Below are positions 9,254 to 18,500 of a stretch of DNA of 64,000 nt, piece by piece. The position numbers were made by a program, and so were the translations under genes. The stretch covers positions 206,352 to 270,351 of the forward strand of contig NZ_JABEKT010000004.1 of assembly GCF_013283195.1 (NCBI RefSeq), read 5' to 3'. The first letter of the stretch is position 1; every line of letters begins with the position of its first letter. The notes beneath the pieces were generated by a model. That model searched no databases. It was not told the DNA's origin and worked only from the letters and a program-made list of their open reading frames with translations. Origin of the DNA: Ensifer adhaerens (GTDB taxonomy: Bacteria > Pseudomonadota > Alphaproteobacteria > Rhizobiales > Rhizobiaceae).

Positions 9254-9975
9254 AGATCCTCTTCTGCGGCCCCACCTTGCCCGATGCGCAGGCACTGATC
9301 GGCACGGACATCGTGCTGCGCCCGCCAGCCGTGCAAGGCGACATCCTGCGCGCCACGCAGGACGGCGCGACGGTCATCGGACTTGTCGACGGCCATTTCG
9401 AACAGGTCGCGCCGGTCTGGCACAAGGAGATCCTGTTTGCGCTTTCTCAAGGGGTAGGCGTTTACGGCGCAGCCAGCATGGGCGCACTTCGTGCCGCCGA
9501 ATGTGCGGCCTTCGGCATGGTCGGCGTTGGCAAGATCTACCAACAATACGCCGCAGGCGAACTCGAAGATGATGCCGATGTTGCCCTGCTGCATGGGCCG
9601 GCGGAGCTGGGCTACATGCCATTGACCCTGCCCTTGGTGAACGTCGTGGCGACGCTTGAGGATTTGTGCGCACGGCAAAAGATCGATCCTGCGCCTGCCG
9701 CGCAACTTCGGTTGGCGGCCGCCGAGATCTTCTACAAGCACCGCAGCTGGCGCGCGATCGTGGCGCGTGCCGACCTTCCAACCGGCACGGATCTGAAACG
9801 CATCGAAGCGTGCCTGTCGACCGGAACGATAAATCAGAAGCGCCTCGACGCGCTGCAACTGATCGACATCCTGCGCTCTGCCCCCGCCCTAAGGTCGACA
9901 GCGCCGGAAGGGTGGACATTCAATTCCACAAGTCTTTGGAAGCGCTTGCTCAATCAACTTGTCGCTTCATCTTAA
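9250..9975 (+). CDS. tfuA: TfuA-like protein, partner of YcaO
   Basis: The 241-residue protein matches the TfuA family, named from the trifolitoxin locus. Visible signatures are CGPTLP at 6-11, the core GLVDGHFEQVAPVWHKEILFAL at 44-65, VYGAASMGALRAAE at 71-84, and FGMVGVGKIYQQY. In thioamide-forming systems TfuA is thought to help deliver sulfur to YcaO. The start overlaps the ycaO stop (ATGA), a strong sign of joint function. Nothing visible nearby encodes a dedicated peptidase or exporter, so export, if any, would use genes elsewhere. Confidence 0.92.
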   Translation: MKILFCGPTLPDAQALIGTDIVLRPPAVQGDILRATQDGATVIGLVDGHFEQVAPVWHKEILFALSQGVGVYGAASMGALRAAECAAFGMVGVGKIYQQYAAGELEDDADVALLHGPAELGYMPLTLPLVNVVATLEDLCARQKIDPAPAAQLRLAAAEIFYKHRSWRAIVARADLPTGTDLKRIEACLSTGTINQKRLDALQLIDILRSAPALRSTAPEGWTFNSTSLWKRLLNQLVASS

Positions 9976-10001
9976 GCACGCGGTTTTCCCATGCAACGTG
10001 T

Positions 10002-10039
10002 GTCACGCTCGTGTCACGCGCATCAATGAAAAGTCACGC
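10002..10039. repeat. Three phased GTCACGC direct repeats
   Basis: GTCACGC occurs at 10002-10008, 10013-10019 and 10033-10039. The spacings of 11 and 20 bases place all three on nearly the same face of the helix. They lie between tfuA and the small gene at 10096. A regulator-binding array is plausible but unproven. Confidence 0.45.
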
Positions 10040-10095
10040 TATGATTTGCCATGTTGAAGCGGATCGGGCTGATCCGCAGGGAACCGGGGAAAATC

Positions 10096-10332
10096 ATGCA
10101 ATCTTCGATCGCCATGTCCTTTGAACCTGAAGACAAGGAGAAGGAGCTGCTGGCGCTGGCCCGCCTTGTCACCTACGCGCGCGATTCGTCGCGCACACTG
10201 AATGTCGAAGGCGTTCAATATTGCCTCGAGCTCGCGCTCGCAGCGCTGCTCAAGGAAGTCGAGGAATGCGGCGACAAGACCGCACTGCTGACCAACGAAC
10301 TCATGAGCCGCGCCAGCCTCGGAAACTGCTGA
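10096..10332 (+). CDS. Small protein of unknown function downstream of tfuA
   Basis: The 78-residue, helix-rich protein has a charged N-terminal half (EPEDKEKELLALARLV) and two Cys residues. I chose the ATG at 10096 because GGGGAAAA lies upstream; an in-frame ATG at 10051 would add 15 residues. It does not match a family I recognise. It follows tfuA by 120 bases on the same strand, with GTCACGC repeats between, so it may have its own promoter. A clear terminator hairpin follows. A role in the peptide locus (immunity, for example) is only a possibility. Confidence 0.6.
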   Translation: MQSSIAMSFEPEDKEKELLALARLVTYARDSSRTLNVEGVQYCLELALAALLKEVEECGDKTALLTNELMSRASLGNC

Positions 10333-10372
10333 GCAGTCGGGGTCGACGTCAATTTCGCTGGTGGCATAGAAA

Positions 10373-10412
10373 AAAGCCCTGCTTCGCGCTCCCGCAAAGC
10401 AGGGCTTTCCAT
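10373..10412. terminator. Strong hairpin terminator after the small gene
   Basis: AAAGCCCTGCTT (10373-10384) pairs perfectly with AAGCAGGGCTTT (10397-10408). The stem has 12 bp and A/T-rich flanks on both sides, so it can end transcription from both the plus-strand small gene and the minus-strand ABC operon. Confidence 0.8.
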
Positions 10413-10517
10413 TTTAAAGCGCTTCGCGATCTTTCAGATTCACTTGACGCGCTTTAAGTTCTTGTTTTTGCGCATGTCGTTATCGCAAAACCGCGGCACA
10501 CTTTTGCGTGACATGCT
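10411..10517. repeat. RIME-like intergenic repeat
   Basis: The stretch with TTAAAGCGC..., GACGCGCTTTAA, TTTTTGCGCATGTCGTTATCGCAAAACCG and CACTTTTGCGTGACATGCTTTA has the layout of rhizobial intergenic mosaic elements: two inverted parts, AAAGCGC ends and an internal GCATGTC/GACATGC arm. A related copy lies at 47007-47109. Confidence 0.55.
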
Positions 10518-12095
10518 TTAGTCAGCCTGGCAATCCCACCAGAAACGCGAGAAGTTCAGGTCCCAGCTCTGCATCGGGATATAGGCATAGCCCTGGAGGC
10601 ATTTGCTTGCGGCGTAGCGCTGCGACTCCACCGTCAGGAACACGTCGGCCTGCGCATCGGTGACCTTGCGCTGTATCTGCTTATAGAGATCGTTCTGCGC
10701 GGCCGGATCGAGCGTCTCGCGCGACTTGTCGATCAATGCGTCGACTTCCGGATCCTGCAACCATTCCATCGAGGCCCAGGTGCCTTTCGCCTTGGAGTGA
10801 TACTGCACATAGAAGACGCTGTCAGGCGACGGATAGGTCGGGCCATAGAAGACCTGGGTGGTCGCCGGCGTCGTCTCCACCTTGGCAGCCAGTTCGGTGA
10901 TACGGTTCCAGGGCTCCGGCTTGATGTCGAGCTCGATACCGATCTGCTCGAGATTGGCCTGCATCAACAGCGCGATGTCCTCTTCGAAGGCCAAGCCCGT
11001 GACATAGGTGTGGCTGAGCTTGATTGGCCCCTTGCCGGCATATTTCGACTTGGCAAGCTCTTCCTTCGCCTTTTCCAGGTTGTATTCCGGGGCGGACAAA
11101 TCGTTGAGATAGGCATCCTTGAACACGGACGCCAATGGCCCGTTCATAGGTTCGCCGGGATGGATGACATTGCGCACGGTTTCGTAGTCGGTCGCAAGCG
11201 CAATCGCGCGCCGGACGTGGATATCGTCGGTCGGCGGGACCTGGGTGTTCATCTTGATGTAGAAGCCGGTCGCCGTCGTGCCGCGCAGGATCTTGTAGCC
11301 CGGCATCTTCTCGATTGCCTCGAAGGTCTCGTTTGCCTGGGCGCGCGCCGACATGCCGAGTTCGCCCTTTGCCGCAAGCGCCTTCACCGTCGCTTCGTCA
11401 TGGGTGATGACAAAACGGATTTCGTCGATCGGTGTCCCCTTGCTCCAGCCGCCGTGATAGCCCTCGAAACGATTGACGACCATCTGCGAGGCACGTTGCC
11501 AGGATGACAGCATGTAAGGTCCAGCACCCGCCGGATGATCTGTCAGGTAGTCCGTCCCCCACTCCTCCTTGCTGTTCTCCCGGATCAGTTTTTCATTGAG
11601 AACAAGGATCAGCGGCGTGTTGCTGATGAACGGCGCATAGACCTTCTTCAGACCGATCTCCACGGTCCGATCATCGACGGCCTTCAACTTGGCGGGATCG
11701 ACGATATCGGTGAAAAGGTAGGACGGACCTTCGTTGATCGCGAGCAGGCGCTTGACCGTGTAGACGACATCTGAAGCCTTGACTGGCGTGCCATCCTGGA
11801 ATTTTGCGCCGTCCTTCAGCTTGAAGGTGTAGGTCTTGTCGTCATCGGAGACGCTCCAGCTTTCGGCGAGTTCCGGCACCACAGAGCCATCGGGGTTGAC
11901 CGTCGTCAGACCTGAATAGAGGTTCACGGCAGCCATATACTCGGTGTAATCGTTGATCTTGCCGGGATCGATGGTGCCGAACTCCTGCGTCGCGTTGACG
12001 ACGATCGACACCTTCTCCTGAGCCGCGGCCGGGGCGGTGAGTGCCGTCGTCTGCACCAGCCCCAGAAGCAGCCCTGTGATGAGTGTTCTCTTCAT
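10518..12095 (-). CDS. Peptide/nickel-type ABC transporter substrate-binding protein
   Basis: The 525-residue periplasmic protein of the SBP_bac_5 (DppA/OppA) family has a signal peptide with cleavage after AAAQ and family blocks such as PELAESWSVSDDDKTYTFKL and VKASDVVYTVKR. It is the last gene of the minus-strand operon, after the two DUF917 genes, and matches the DppB/DppC/DppDF components upstream. Proteins of this family bind peptides, opines, glycosides or other small amides. The enzyme set suggests the ligand is a hydantoin-like or peptide-derived compound. Two Cys residues lie near the C-terminus. Confidence 0.93.
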   Translation of the reverse strand: MKRTLITGLLLGLVQTTALTAPAAAQEKVSIVVNATQEFGTIDPGKINDYTEYMAAVNLYSGLTTVNPDGSVVPELAESWSVSDDDKTYTFKLKDGAKFQDGTPVKASDVVYTVKRLLAINEGPSYLFTDIVDPAKLKAVDDRTVEIGLKKVYAPFISNTPLILVLNEKLIRENSKEEWGTDYLTDHPAGAGPYMLSSWQRASQMVVNRFEGYHGGWSKGTPIDEIRFVITHDEATVKALAAKGELGMSARAQANETFEAIEKMPGYKILRGTTATGFYIKMNTQVPPTDDIHVRRAIALATDYETVRNVIHPGEPMNGPLASVFKDAYLNDLSAPEYNLEKAKEELAKSKYAGKGPIKLSHTYVTGLAFEEDIALLMQANLEQIGIELDIKPEPWNRITELAAKVETTPATTQVFYGPTYPSPDSVFYVQYHSKAKGTWASMEWLQDPEVDALIDKSRETLDPAAQNDLYKQIQRKVTDAQADVFLTVESQRYAASKCLQGYAYIPMQSWDLNFSRFWWDCQAD

Positions 12096-12143
12096 GTCTC
12101 AGTTCCCTTTTTGTTGATTGTCGTTGTTTCGGTCCGGCGGCCC

Positions 12144-13238
12144 TCAGGCGGCCGGGTTGAGCGCCTCGACCGGCTCGTAGGCATGGTCGTAGCCAAAGTA
12201 ACCGGGGCCCGCGAGTTCGAGCCCCTTGGCCGTCCGCCACTGCCGATCACAGGGAAGCCCGGTGAATTCGACCGTCAGGCCATAACGCAACTGCTCCGTC
12301 GTGACCGGCAGCCCACCATCGGCGTCGAGTGCGCAGATGAGATCCGGCGTCGAGGCGATGACCTGTCCGCCATCGCCGCGCGCGACCAGGAACTCGTTCT
12401 GGAAGGCGACTTCGAAAGTGCGGCCGGAAAAACCGTCGATGCCCTTGAGCACGGCCCTGCCCCGCGCGAAACCGCCTGTCGTCACCCGGTCGACATCGAC
12501 GACGCGGCCGGTAAACAGGTGTCGGCCGTCGAACTGCTCGCGAAGCGCGATGCCGGGATGACGCTTCGCTCTGCGCTCGGCGGCAATCGTCTCGCCGATG
12601 CCCTTGATGAGACTGAGTGTGCCGCGCAGGATTCCAGCCTTCATCTGGGCCCCGGTCATCGGATAGGCGGCAACAAGGCTGGCGCCACCCATCTGGATCG
12701 CCTGGACGCGGGCGAGCCGTTCGGTCCACAGGTTCGAGACTGCATTGATGATCGCGCTGTTGCCCTTGTCGTCGGCATGAACCAGTGGCGTTGCGCTGAT
12801 GTCATGCATGGTGAAGCTCACCATCTGCAGCTCGGGAAAGGCCCGACCCATGCCGTCTCCGTCGATCAGCGGCAGGCCGGTTGCGGCGGCCACGGCAAAG
12901 GGGATGGTCGAGTTCAATCCGCCGGCCTCAACGCAGATCAGCGCATCGGCATTGCGTCCGAGGAACCGCTCGAGCTGGCGCAGCGCCTCCAGCGCTTCGT
13001 CGCCACGCGGCAGCTTCTCCACCATTACGGTCGGTGCGCCCATCATGAAGACCGGAACACAGAGCGCGTCATCGGCGACGGTTTCCGGCTGGACCACCCG
13101 AACCGGACCGTTCGCCTCGATCGCCGTTCGCGCCATCAGCTTGCCGATATAGGGATCCCCGCCGCCGCCGGTGCCGAGATAGGCACCGCCGATGGCGATC
13201 GCCTCCATGTCGGCAGCCGTAATCAGCTGCTCGGTCAT
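12144..13238 (-). CDS. DUF917 family protein (S-methyl thiohydantoin desulfurase-like), copy 1
   Basis: The 364-residue protein has the DUF917 nucleotide-like motif GTGGGGDPYIGK near residue 22 and the later block DGDGMGRAFPELQM. Pfam links this family to S-methyl-thiohydantoin desulfurase, usually beside HyuA-like proteins. Its ATG overlaps the stop of the second DUF917 gene (ATGA), so the two are coupled and may form a hetero-oligomer. The reaction is inferred from the family only. Confidence 0.88.
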   Translation of the reverse strand: MTEQLITAADMEAIAIGGAYLGTGGGGDPYIGKLMARTAIEANGPVRVVQPETVADDALCVPVFMMGAPTVMVEKLPRGDEALEALRQLERFLGRNADALICVEAGGLNSTIPFAVAAATGLPLIDGDGMGRAFPELQMVSFTMHDISATPLVHADDKGNSAIINAVSNLWTERLARVQAIQMGGASLVAAYPMTGAQMKAGILRGTLSLIKGIGETIAAERRAKRHPGIALREQFDGRHLFTGRVVDVDRVTTGGFARGRAVLKGIDGFSGRTFEVAFQNEFLVARGDGGQVIASTPDLICALDADGGLPVTTEQLRYGLTVEFTGLPCDRQWRTAKGLELAGPGYFGYDHAYEPVEALNPAA

Positions 13239-14365
13239 GGCTGCATCCCCTCGATCGGCCGGAAGGTCACATCGTCGAAGCCGAAGGCTTTCGGGCCGAC
13301 AACCTCCAGTGCCGCGGCGGAGCGCAGCAGGGAGTGGCAGGGCAACGCCACGATCGCGACGCGCTGGCCGTAGCGCAGCATTTCGGTGGTGATCGCGTTG
13401 CCGCTGTCGACATCGAGCACGATGATCAGGTCCGGGACCGACACTTCGACTTCGCCATTGCGGCTGAAGACGAGGTTTTCGTTCTGGATCATCACCGAGG
13501 CGGTGTCGCCGTTGAAGGCATCGATGCCGGCAAGCTTGGCTTCACCGATGACGAAGCCGCCACGCAGGTGACGTTCGAGATCGACGATCTTGCCGGAAAA
13601 GACCTGGCGCCCGTTTTCCTGGGCGCAAATGGCCGCAACCGGATCGGCGTGTTCGCGCCGCGCCTTCAGCACAGCCCGTCCGAGCGAGACCGCTTGAGTG
13701 TAGGAATGCGGGATCGAGTACTTCTTGAGAAACGCTCCCGTCATCGGCGCCGAGGCAAGCGTCGAGGCCCCGCCTTGCGAGACGACGCAGGCGCGCGCCA
13801 TGCGTTCGTGCCAGAGTTCGGATGCCGCATGCTGGAACAGGACGACGTTGCCGTGCAGGTCGCACATGACGCTCGGGGTCGAGCGATGACCGTAGATCGA
13901 GAAGGTGGTCATCTGCATTTCCGGGAAAGCACGCCCCATGCCATCGCAATCGACGACCGGAAGCCCGGCAAAGGCGGCCGCGATCAGCGGCTCCATCGAA
14001 TTGGCGCCACCGATTTCCTCGCAGACGATAGCGTCGATCGCGATCCCGAGATGCTCTTCGAGCGCACGAACGCACCGCAGCCCTTCGCGCCCCTCCTTCA
14101 GCCGCTCATAGGCAACGACCGGTGCGCCGATGCCACCGAGCGAGATGCAGCGCGCATCGTCGGCCAGCCGGTCGAGCGGCAGGATCGACAGGTTGTAGCC
14201 GCTGCGCATCGCCAGCCGCGCCCGCAGCTTGCCGATATAGGGGTTGCCGCCGCCGCCGGTGCCGAGAATGCCGGCGCCGATTTCCAGCGCCTCCAGATCC
14301 TCTTCGTCGAGCACCCAGAGATCGGACGGATCGTAGTTCAGAGCCTTCAATGCACGCTCAGCCAT
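13235..14365 (-). CDS. DUF917 family protein, copy 2
   Basis: The 376-residue paralogue of the next gene shows GTGGGGNPYIGK and DCDGMGRAFPEMQM. The start at 14365 is supported by GGGAGG 5 bases upstream; the longer in-frame extension overlaps the HyuA gene and lacks family similarity. The start lies 8 bases inside the end of the HyuA gene, so translation is coupled. The two copies share motifs but differ clearly in between, so they are an old duplication kept for distinct subunits or substrates. Confidence 0.88.
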   Translation of the reverse strand: MAERALKALNYDPSDLWVLDEEDLEALEIGAGILGTGGGGNPYIGKLRARLAMRSGYNLSILPLDRLADDARCISLGGIGAPVVAYERLKEGREGLRCVRALEEHLGIAIDAIVCEEIGGANSMEPLIAAAFAGLPVVDCDGMGRAFPEMQMTTFSIYGHRSTPSVMCDLHGNVVLFQHAASELWHERMARACVVSQGGASTLASAPMTGAFLKKYSIPHSYTQAVSLGRAVLKARREHADPVAAICAQENGRQVFSGKIVDLERHLRGGFVIGEAKLAGIDAFNGDTASVMIQNENLVFSRNGEVEVSVPDLIIVLDVDSGNAITTEMLRYGQRVAIVALPCHSLLRSAAALEVVGPKAFGFDDVTFRPIEGMQP

Positions 14366-15917
14366 GGAAGCCTCCCATTTCGCCGACGACCTTGACGTGG
14401 ATGCGGGTGGCATTGCCCGGCAGATAGGCAAGCGGCACGTCTTCCCGCTCGATGACCTGGATGGTTTCGGCAATCGCGCCGGCCGAAAGCGCGCGTTCCG
14501 TTGCTTCCTGCTCCGCCTGCTTCAGGCAGATTTCGCGCGTCAAACCCTTCTCGAGCGCAAAGACGCGATCAACTTCGCCGCTGATCTGGGCGATGGCGGC
14601 GCCGACGGCGTTGGCGACGGCAAAATTCTCCGGGCGGATGACGTCCAGATCCCCAAGCCTGTCTGGCATCAGGATCGAGCCGCCGCCGACGGCGATGACC
14701 GGGATCGGGTCGGCCGAAACGCGGCTGCGTTCGACCGAGTTTTCAAGCATCTGCACGATCCGAGCATGCGCCTTTTCGGCGAGCGCCCGATCGAGATGCG
14801 CGACCTTGGACGCATCGCCGACATCGGCCTTGCCGAGTGCGACGGCGATGTCCGTGGTCGTCAGCGTCTGGCCGCCGAAGACCAAGGCATCCCTGGCGAT
14901 GCGATAGCCGACGGACTGCGGACCGACAGTCACGTCACCATTGGCGAGTTCACGCACCAGCGAGCCGCCGCCGAGACCGATCGAAAACACATCGGGCATG
15001 CGGAAATTGGTGCGCACACCGCCGACGTCGACGATGGTCGCCGCCTGACGGGGAAAGCCGTGATGCAGGGCGCCGACGTCGGAGGTGGTACCACCGATAT
15101 CGACGACGATCGCTTCCTTGCGGCCGGTGAGGAAGGCAGCACCACGCATCGAATTGGTCGGGCCCGACGCGAAGGTCAGAACAGGGAAGCTTCTGACTGT
15201 CGCAGCCGCCATCAGCGTGCCGTCGTTCTGGGTGATGAAGAACGGGCAGGACAGTCCGGCATCCTTCAGCGCCTTGGCGAAGGCGTCGACCGTCTTGGCG
15301 GCCAGCGACAACAGGCTGGCGTTCATGATGGCAGCACTTTCGCGCTCCAGCAGGCCGATGCGGCCGATATCGCCGGAGACGACGATCGGAAGGCCCGGGC
15401 AATGCTTCTCGATGACAGCCTTGGCACGCTGTTCCATCTCGGCGTTGATGGGGCTGAAGACGCAGGTGATGGCCGCCGCCTTGACGTTCTTGAGGCGGAT
15501 ATCGGCCGCGATCCGGATCAGCTCTTCTTCATCGAGCGGGGCAATGGCGCGGCCGTCGAATTCGTAGCCGCCGCGCACCAGGTAGGTGTGATGACCGACG
15601 GCTTCGGCGAGATCGTTCGGCCAGTCGACCATCGGTGGCAGGCAGGCGGTCGCCGGAAGGCCGAGGCGAATGGCGGCGACATGGTTGATATGCTTGCGCT
15701 CGATCACAGCATTGGTGAAATGCGTCGTGCCGATCATCACGGTGCTGATCCTGGACCGGTCGATGCCGGCCTTGGCAATCGCCCCCTCCAGCGCCTCGAT
15801 GACGCCCGTCGTCACGTCTTCCGTCGTCGACGCCTTGACGCCCGACAGAACGTGCCGCCCCTCCATGATCACGGCGTCGGTGTTCGTACCCCCGACATCT
15901 ATTCCCAATCGATACAC
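14358..15917 (-). CDS. Hydantoinase/oxoprolinase family protein (HyuA-like)
   Basis: The 519-residue protein opens with the ASKHA-type phosphate loop GIDVGGTNTDAV and has a second glycine block (VVDIGGTTSDVG) near residue 270, both typical of N-methylhydantoinase A / 5-oxoprolinase. Classical HyuA and oxoprolinase subunits are near 690 residues; this short form is the kind usually found with DUF917 proteins. ATP-dependent opening of a five-membered lactam or hydantoin ring is the family reaction. It lies between the transporter ATPase gene and the DUF917 pair in one operon. Confidence 0.9.
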   Translation of the reverse strand: MYRLGIDVGGTNTDAVIMEGRHVLSGVKASTTEDVTTGVIEALEGAIAKAGIDRSRISTVMIGTTHFTNAVIERKHINHVAAIRLGLPATACLPPMVDWPNDLAEAVGHHTYLVRGGYEFDGRAIAPLDEEELIRIAADIRLKNVKAAAITCVFSPINAEMEQRAKAVIEKHCPGLPIVVSGDIGRIGLLERESAAIMNASLLSLAAKTVDAFAKALKDAGLSCPFFITQNDGTLMAAATVRSFPVLTFASGPTNSMRGAAFLTGRKEAIVVDIGGTTSDVGALHHGFPRQAATIVDVGGVRTNFRMPDVFSIGLGGGSLVRELANGDVTVGPQSVGYRIARDALVFGGQTLTTTDIAVALGKADVGDASKVAHLDRALAEKAHARIVQMLENSVERSRVSADPIPVIAVGGGSILMPDRLGDLDVIRPENFAVANAVGAAIAQISGEVDRVFALEKGLTREICLKQAEQEATERALSAGAIAETIQVIEREDVPLAYLPGNATRIHVKVVGEMGGFHG

Positions 15918-15967
15918 GGACAGTCTCCTTGTTGATGGGCCTTCGGCCCTGTTTCCTCGTTCGGCCT

Positions 15968-17635
15968 CTAGGCCGTTGATCTCACCAGGAAGCGCGCTCT
16001 CTCCTCGACGCTTACCGTTGGTTTCAATGCTTCCTCCTCGTCGCTCATCACCGGGATCGCCGAGATGAGCGCGCGGGTGTAGGGGTGCCGGGGATCGGCA
16101 AAGACATCCGCCGTCCTCCCCTCCTCGATGATCTCGCCCTTCAGCATGATGGCGATGCGGCTGCAGAAATTTCGCATCAGCGAAAGGTCGTGGGAGATGA
16201 AGAAATAAGTCAGCCCAAGCTCGTCCCTGAGGCGCTGCAGCAAGGCGATGACCTGCTTCTGCACGGAGACGTCGAGCGCCGACGTCGGTTCGTCGAGCAC
16301 GATGATCTTCGGTTCGGCCGCAAGCGCCCGGGCAATCGCCACGCGCTGCTTCTGCCCGCCCGAAAGCTCGTGCGGATATTTGGAAAGATAGGCGGACGGC
16401 AGGTTGACCAGCGTCATCAGCTCTTCCATCCGCAATGTCGCCGCCTTGCCGTGCAGGCCAACATGGCTGAGCGGAACCGCCAGGGTCTGCGTCACCGTGC
16501 GCTTGGGGTTCAGCGACGTGCCGGGATTCTGATAGACGATCTGGGTCAGCCGCTGCGACGCACTTGCCTGCGCGGGAGAGCCGACGCGGACCGTGCCGGA
16601 ACTCGGTGTAATCAGCCCCATCACCATGCGCGCAATCGTCGTCTTGCCGGAGCCGGACTCGCCCGCGAGCCCGAATATCTCGCCCTCAGGCACCGACAGC
16701 GTCACCGGCTTGACCGCCTCGTGGCGCTTCATGCGGCCAAGGAAGGGTTTTTCGACATAGACTTTGCCGGCCCCTTCAAGCGTGATGATCGGGGCATTCG
16801 AGGAAATCGGCTGATTGACCACCTTCGGACCGTAAAGCGGCGGGATCGCATCGATCAGATCGATCGTGTAGGGCTGCCGCGGCGTCTGGAAGATCTGGCG
16901 CAGATTGCCGCTCTCGACGATCTCGCCGTGACGCATGACGAAGACGCGGTCGGCCGTCTGCCGGACCACGCCAAGATTGTGCGTGATCATAAGCAGGGAA
17001 AGTCCCTCGCTGTCGACCAGCCGGTTGATCAGCTTCAGGATCTCGTCCTGGGTGGTCACGTCGAGCGCGGTGCCGGGTTCGTCGGCGATCAGCAGTTGCG
17101 GCTGGTGCAGAAGCGCAAGGCCGATCAGCACGCGCTGTCGCATGCCGCCGGAAAGCTGCGATGGATAGGCATCGAAGATCCGCTCCGGATCCTGAAGCTG
17201 CACGCGGCGCAGGACATCGAAGATGCGCTGCTTTCGGTCTTTCGCCGAAGTTCTGACACCGTCGCGCCGGTCGGCATAGAACATCACGTCGTCGAGGTGC
17301 CGGCCGATCCGGAAGACCGGATTGAACGAAGACAACGGGTCCTGCATGATGATCGAGAACGCCGTGCCTTTCAGCGCCTCACGCTCGCGGCCAGGCATAT
17401 CGAGCACCCGCCTGCCGTTATATTCGATGCTGCCGCTTTCGATGCGGGCGTTGTCGGGAAGCGTGCCGAGGATCGCCTTCGAGGTGACCGATTTGCCCGA
17501 GCCGGTCTCGCCAATCAGCGCCACGCGCTCGCCCCTGCCGATCTCGAAGGAAACATCCTTCAGGATATGCTGGCGGCGGCCATAGGTGGTGAAGGCGATA
17601 TTGAGGTCTGCGACCTTGAGGAGAGGAATGCTCAT
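15968..17635 (-). CDS. Fused double ABC ATPase of a peptide-type transporter (DppD-DppF fusion)
   Basis: The 555-residue protein has two complete ABC ATPase domains. The first has Walker A GETGSGKS, signature LSGGMRQR and Walker B LLIADEP. The second, after about residue 270, has GESGSGKT, LSGGQKQR and IIVLDEP. An oligopeptide-type C-terminal extension follows each half. The two ATPases, encoded separately in classic Dpp/Opp systems, are fused here. I took ATG 17635 because the family starts there; a longer frame to 17716 overlaps the permease gene. It starts 4 bases after the permease stop. Confidence 0.95.
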   Translation of the reverse strand: MSIPLLKVADLNIAFTTYGRRQHILKDVSFEIGRGERVALIGETGSGKSVTSKAILGTLPDNARIESGSIEYNGRRVLDMPGREREALKGTAFSIIMQDPLSSFNPVFRIGRHLDDVMFYADRRDGVRTSAKDRKQRIFDVLRRVQLQDPERIFDAYPSQLSGGMRQRVLIGLALLHQPQLLIADEPGTALDVTTQDEILKLINRLVDSEGLSLLMITHNLGVVRQTADRVFVMRHGEIVESGNLRQIFQTPRQPYTIDLIDAIPPLYGPKVVNQPISSNAPIITLEGAGKVYVEKPFLGRMKRHEAVKPVTLSVPEGEIFGLAGESGSGKTTIARMVMGLITPSSGTVRVGSPAQASASQRLTQIVYQNPGTSLNPKRTVTQTLAVPLSHVGLHGKAATLRMEELMTLVNLPSAYLSKYPHELSGGQKQRVAIARALAAEPKIIVLDEPTSALDVSVQKQVIALLQRLRDELGLTYFFISHDLSLMRNFCSRIAIMLKGEIIEEGRTADVFADPRHPYTRALISAIPVMSDEEEALKPTVSVEERARFLVRSTA

Positions 17636-17639
17636 CGTC

Positions 17640-18500
17640 TCAGGCCTCCACATCGAACATGTCGCGCAGCCCGTCGCCGAGCAGATTGAAGCCGAGCGTG
17701 GCGTAGAATATGGCAAAGCCGGGTGCCAGAACCTCCCACCATTTCTCCGGCAGGAACTGCCGACCGTCGGCGACCATCGAGCCGAGGTCGGGTGTCGGCG
17801 GCTTCACGCCGAGGCCGAGGAAGGAGAGCGTCGCGCCGAAGAGGATGACGAAGGCGGCATCGAGCGTCGTCTTCACCGAGATGACCGAGATGCAGTTCGG
17901 CAGGATCTCCTTTGCGAGAATATGCAGGTGACTGGCGCCGGCGAGCCGCGCTGCCTCGATATAGTCTTCCGCCGCGATCGATTTTGTCACGCGATAGACG
18001 AGGCGCGCATGCCAGGTCCACCAGAGCAGCGTGATCGCCAGCATGGCATTGACCAGATTGGGCTCGAGCACGTTACCGATGGCAAGCGCCATCACCAGCG
18101 GTGGGATCGCCAGCATGATGTCGGTGAAACCGGTCAGGAGCCGCTCGGTCAGGCCGCCGGCATAACCGGCGATCATGCCCAACGCCGAGCCGATCGGGAC
18201 AGCTACGCCAAGCACGCCGATGACAAGCAACAGCGAGACGCGGAAACCGAAGACCGTGCGCGAGAAGATATCACGGCCGGCCTTGTCGGTGCCGAACCAG
18301 TTGTCGACATCCGGCGGCATATGGCGGTTACGGAAGTCGACGACGGCGCCGACATGTTCGGGAAAGCGTGCGATCAACGGCGCGAAGATGGCCATGACGA
18401 TGACCGAAAGCACGATCAGCGCGCCGATGACGGCGGCCGGGTTCCGGCTGAATCGGTACCAGGTCATGTAGCCGGCGGACAGGCGGGTTGCATCCTGCAT
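17640..18500 (-). CDS. ABC transporter permease, DppC type
   Basis: The 286-residue inner-membrane protein has the DppC-type opening (WYRFSRNPAAVIGALIVLSV), five or six membrane helices and the EAA loop EAARLAGASHLHILAKEILPN, which contacts the ATPase. Its start codon shares a base with the stop of the DppB-type gene. It forms the channel with that protein. Confidence 0.94.
   Translation of the reverse strand: MQDATRLSAGYMTWYRFSRNPAAVIGALIVLSVIVMAIFAPLIARFPEHVGAVVDFRNRHMPPDVDNWFGTDKAGRDIFSRTVFGFRVSLLLVIGVLGVAVPIGSALGMIAGYAGGLTERLLTGFTDIMLAIPPLVMALAIGNVLEPNLVNAMLAITLLWWTWHARLVYRVTKSIAAEDYIEAARLAGASHLHILAKEILPNCISVISVKTTLDAAFVILFGATLSFLGLGVKPPTPDLGSMVADGRQFLPEKWWEVLAPGFAIFYATLGFNLLGDGLRDMFDVEA

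Noticed and set aside
14364..15935. 523-codon plus-strand open frame
   Set aside because: It is antisense to the HyuA-like gene, which has clear family motifs. Composition is typical of a shadow frame.
16085..17689. 534-codon plus-strand open frame
   Set aside because: It is antisense to the double ABC ATPase gene and shows no domain.
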